Assembly (NCBI GenBank): GCA_020355945.1
Contig: CP070627.1
Span: 1,459,108-1,466,530, forward strand
DNA from: Candidatus Aminicenantota bacterium
GTDB taxonomy: Bacteria > Acidobacteriota > Aminicenantia > UBA2199
Reading direction: 5' to 3'
DNA: 7,423 bases
The position numbers and the translations under genes were made by a program. Every line of letters starts with the position of its first letter. Position 1 is the first letter of the stretch. The notes under the pieces were generated by a model. The model had not been told where the DNA came from, ran no database searches, and saw nothing but the letters and a program-made list of their open reading frames with translations. Below, piece by piece: positions 4,801 to 7,423 of this stretch.

Positions 4801-6755
4801 GCTGGAATAAGCTGCTTCAAGACCTCTTGATTAAAAGGCTTTTTTAAATACTTCACACCGGGTAAATCCTGGTAGGCGGCCATCTTTTGCAAGTCTGCCG
4901 TTATAATGATCAACGTGCTGTCGGGATGCTCATCCAGGTAATCAAAGGCCTCCTGGCTCAGCTCAGGGGTAAATACGTTCTCCGATACCACAAGGTATTT
5001 GAAAGATTCACTTGACTCAAGCGTCTCACTGAATTTCGTGGTTTCGGTGACAACATTAACTTTATATAGTTTAGAGGCAAAGAACTCATTGAGCATTTTC
5101 TGGAGATAAAAGAGAGGCTCCATGACCAACACGGGTTCCATATCGTTCGCACGTTTCTCTTCAATTATTTTCAAGGCCTTTTCGGCGTTTACCTTTACGG
5201 CCAGGCTGGTTTCGGTTTCAATCACTTTGGTTAACACGGGGATTTCACTGGCACCGCCGTACTGGGCCAACAAATCCAATACCACGGTTTTTATTTTCCA
5301 ATCAATCTTTTCCAGGCCGGCCAACCTGGCTAAAAACCGGACCAATTTTGCACCTGTGTCTTCATCAAGGAATTCAAGGCTTGCCAACTGTTCCTTTAAT
5401 TTTAACATCCGGGCGTGCTCGATCTTGAGGGGGTCGATATCAAATAGTACCACGATATTCTTTATCTTGGACTCGGACTCTTCAAAGCGGCCGATCTGCT
5501 GGTTGAGCTTTACCATGAACTCAGCGAAATTGTTCCTGAACCTGGTGGATAAACGCGTATCATATTCTTTCTTAAAACCCACAAATTTCTTCTTCACCCC
5601 TTTGACTTTACCGGAATCGGGGAAGCGCAGCGCTGCGATTATTTTGAAAATGGAAATGAACAGCTCTTCCTTCTCCTTGCTGTAATTATCAAAGTAAACC
5701 AGGAGTTTAGGGAGTATCTTATCGGTTAACTTCTCGGTAATTTTTATATCGGTTTTCAATTTTTTAATCAGGAATTCCAGGATAATGTTTTTGTTTTTGT
5801 GTGAGGGCTGCTTTTCCAATCCCTGGAGATAAATGTCTTCGGGGTGCCTTTTGACGAAATGGGCAATGATCTCCAATGCCCCACTGATACCATCGGGGGA
5901 ATACCCGGTTTCAATCATATCGATAAACGGCTGCAAGGAGGTCTCACCGGTGATGGAATTTTTCAGGTTCTCAGTGGCCAGTTCCACCAAGAACTTGTTT
6001 TTATCACTCAACATCTTTATCAACACGTCGTTGAATTCAGGATACTTACCTTCCTGCAGCTTTTTTAACACCGTTTGCTTATTATAACTTCCCATGTTAA
6101 GAAATTGCTCGCTCAGTGCTTTCTTTCCCTGTTCAAAGTTCAACATATTGGCAATGACGTATTCGAAATTGCGGTCATCTGTCAGTCCCTTTTTAAATAC
6201 CTCAAGCCGCCGGGGGTGTTCCACCTGGGTATACACATAATACAACGCCCGTCTCTCCTTTTCGGTCAAATCATCGTAGATTTTCATGAAGTAATCCAAC
6301 CGGTCGCCCAATATGCCGATCAATTTGATCATTGTAAACCGTAAATCTTCACTTTTGGTCCGTTTGAAAATCTCAACTATTTTGGAAAATAATTCTTCAT
6401 TTTTCAAGTTTTCAGATTTGATGATGGCAAAGAGGGTTTCCAGTATTTCAATCAGGTTGGTATAGTAGTGTTTTTCTTTATATTCGGCATCAGGCATAAA
6501 GGTCAACGAATCCACGATATTGTAAAATTCGGCAATGAGCTTGTCCACGGCCTCTACGATTCCTTTTTGCCCCAGGATATACCGGGCCATCTTTTTGACG
6601 GCCGTGCTGGAATGATCAAGATAATCCAGGAATACCCTGGCTTCTTCTTTGCTGGATTTATTGATAAACACTGTGGTGGCCACCCGCGACCTCTTGGGTT
6701 CCATGTCCACATTTAAAATCTTGTCCCTTAATTCTTTTTGTTCTTTCTTATCCAT
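4797..6755 (-). CDS. HEAT-like helical-repeat protein with C-terminal degenerate receiver domain
   Basis: The 652-residue soluble protein has no signal peptide or membrane segment. Residues 1 to about 535 are repeated amphipathic helix pairs of the HEAT/ARM style, for example SSTAVKKMARYILGQ near the N-terminus and EIPVLTKVIETETSLAVKVN before the C-terminal domain. Residues 541-652 follow the strand order of a response-regulator receiver: PVLVMEP (541-547), YLVVSEN (587-593), TLIIITA (614-620), VKYLKKPF (634-641). The conserved Thr619 and Lys639-Pro640 are kept. The acidic pair is reduced to Glu546 and the phospho-acceptor Asp is replaced (Ser591, Glu592 or Asn593 by alignment), so it is probably not phosphorylated. 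The role is unknown; a protein-protein scaffold linked to signalling is inferred. The gene lies 65 bp after a sigma-54 activator and overlaps maf by 4 bp. Confidence 0.82.
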   Translation of the reverse strand: MDKKEQKELRDKILNVDMEPKRSRVATTVFINKSSKEEARVFLDYLDHSSTAVKKMARYILGQKGIVEAVDKLIAEFYNIVDSLTFMPDAEYKEKHYYTNLIEILETLFAIIKSENLKNEELFSKIVEIFKRTKSEDLRFTMIKLIGILGDRLDYFMKIYDDLTEKERRALYYVYTQVEHPRRLEVFKKGLTDDRNFEYVIANMLNFEQGKKALSEQFLNMGSYNKQTVLKKLQEGKYPEFNDVLIKMLSDKNKFLVELATENLKNSITGETSLQPFIDMIETGYSPDGISGALEIIAHFVKRHPEDIYLQGLEKQPSHKNKNIILEFLIKKLKTDIKITEKLTDKILPKLLVYFDNYSKEKEELFISIFKIIAALRFPDSGKVKGVKKKFVGFKKEYDTRLSTRFRNNFAEFMVKLNQQIGRFEESESKIKNIVVLFDIDPLKIEHARMLKLKEQLASLEFLDEDTGAKLVRFLARLAGLEKIDWKIKTVVLDLLAQYGGASEIPVLTKVIETETSLAVKVNAEKALKIIEEKRANDMEPVLVMEPLFYLQKMLNEFFASKLYKVNVVTETTKFSETLESSESFKYLVVSENVFTPELSQEAFDYLDEHPDSTLIIITADLQKMAAYQDLPGVKYLKKPFNQEVLKQLIPA

Positions 6756-6761
6756 GCTTAT

Positions 6762-6790
6762 ATGATACCAAAATTAGAAAAAAATGTAAA
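6762..6790 (-). promoter_or_regulatory. Sigma-70 promoter of the helical-repeat gene, predicted leaderless start
   Basis: On the minus strand TTTACA (6785-6790, 5/6) and TATCAT (6762-6767, 5/6) are separated by 17 bp. Only six bases separate the -10 box from the ATG at 6755, so the expected first transcribed base is the A of the start codon. No Shine-Dalgarno precedes the ATG, which agrees with a leaderless mRNA. Confidence 0.6.
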
Positions 6791-6820
6791 ACACCAGAGG
6801 AAGCATGGAAAAACGTTCCC

Positions 6821-7423
6821 TTATCCCTTCTTTAAATCATACTTATCCATTAAATAGCGGAGAGAACGGTAATTGAGTTTCAACATTTCAGCGGTTTTTT
6901 TCATATTGGAATTGCTTAACTGGAAGGCCTTTAATATGATCTGCTGGCTGATATCATCGATATAGTCCTGGAAATCGAAATTCTCATCTTGCAATAATCC
7001 ATCGATATCGGCGGCCGGGGTGGTTTTATCCGAAATATTGTAGACCAATTCCGAGGGGAGGCTTTTGGTGGTGATAAATAGTGCCTTTTCCAGGGCCACG
7101 GACCGTTCCACCACATTCTCCAATTCCCTGATATTGCCGGGCCAGGGGTAATTAATGAGAAGCTCCAGGGCTTCCCTTTCAAATCCATCAATATCCCGGC
7201 TAAATTTCTTATTAAAAATTTTCAGGAAATATTTCAACAGCAAAGGGATATCGTCTTTTCGCTCCCGCAGCGGCGGGACATAAATAGATATCACATTCAA
7301 GCGGTAAAAGAGGTCGGACCGGAACTCCCCTTGTTTCATACTTTCGTTGAGGTCTTTATTGGTGGCGGAAATAATCCTGACATCCACTTCGGATTCTTCA
7401 TTGCCGCCCACTTTGCGAACTTT
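6821..7423 (-). CDS. Sigma-54-dependent transcriptional activator, PilR/NtrC-like (partial, 5' end outside window)
   Basis: The frame is open to the window edge, giving 200 C-terminal residues. The sigma-54 activation (AAA+) domain is seen from the region VDVRIISATNKDL, through the arginine-rich EFRSDLFYRLNV and VPPLRERKDDIPLLL, to the sensor-2 motif PWPGNIRELENVVERS. A linker of about 50 residues follows. A Fis-type helix-turn-helix ends the protein (ILKAFQLSNSNMKKTAEML, then LNYRSLRYLMDKYDL). The R-S-x-R-Y pattern in the last helix recalls PilR, the regulator of type IV pili, but also other NtrC relatives. Walker A, the GAFTGA loop and any N-terminal receiver lie outside the window. A GTG inside this frame (7409-7411) is not the true start, because the family motif VRKVGG continues upstream of it. 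Confidence 0.96.
   Translation of the reverse strand, partial: KVRKVGGNEESEVDVRIISATNKDLNESMKQGEFRSDLFYRLNVISIYVPPLRERKDDIPLLLKYFLKIFNKKFSRDIDGFEREALELLINYPWPGNIRELENVVERSVALEKALFITTKSLPSELVYNISDKTTPAADIDGLLQDENFDFQDYIDDISQQIILKAFQLSNSNMKKTAEMLKLNYRSLRYLMDKYDLKKG

Noticed and set aside
5122..6716. Several plus-strand open frames opposite the helical-repeat gene
   Set aside because: They are antisense shadows of a long well-supported gene, with no domain resemblance.
6790..6820. Terminator after the sigma-54 activator gene
   Set aside because: Only a 4-bp GGAA/TTCC stem is visible and no proper T-run follows it on the minus strand, so read-through into the next gene cannot be excluded.

Overview
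The window looks like a chromosomal piece of a Gram-negative-type bacterium with moderate to low GC. My best guess is Acidobacteriota, perhaps Candidatus Aminicenantes. That is inferred from the style of the genes: a secreted 6-bladed beta-propeller protein, a stand-alone DUF4143 ATPase, a HEAT-repeat protein next to a sigma-54 activator, and repeat-rich intergenic DNA. No single marker proves the assignment.

Left part (1-734, minus strand): a two-gene operon of the MNT/HEPN type. A minimal nucleotidyltransferase with an intact GS-x10-DxD motif overlaps by 11 bp a HEPN-domain protein that runs off the window edge. A near-consensus sigma-70 promoter drives it. The pair resembles a type VII toxin-antitoxin module, but the HEPN partner has Tyr where the canonical RNase motif has His.

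First long gap (676-1185): its core is an array of about twelve units in strict 21-bp register (834-1084). Ten units carry (A/G)GAAACA and the 14 bp between are variable. Twenty-one bp is two helical turns and also seven codons, so the array reads as degenerate heptapeptides on both strands. I treat it as a DNA repeat and not as a gene.

Middle (1186-2811): a minus-strand secreted beta-propeller protein, then about 560 bp of non-coding DNA with short direct and inverted repeats. The gap ends in a fully consensus sigma-70 promoter (TTGACA-17-TATAAT), with a perfect 8-bp inverted repeat centred on the -10 box. This promoter serves the plus-strand ATPase (2812-4194), which has an N-terminal AAA+ core and a C-terminal DUF4143/PD-(D/E)xK-like domain.

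Right part (4228-7423, minus strand): three genes in the same direction, in transcription order a PilR/NtrC-like sigma-54 activator (5' end outside the window), a 652-residue helical-repeat protein ending in a degenerate receiver domain, and a Maf-family nucleotide pyrophosphatase. The last two are joined by an ATGA stop/start overlap. The helical-repeat gene has its own predicted promoter, placed so that transcription would start at the A of the ATG, suggesting a leaderless mRNA. The ATPase and maf genes converge across a short gap containing a 9-bp triple repeat. No rRNA, tRNA, CRISPR array or transposase gene was seen.
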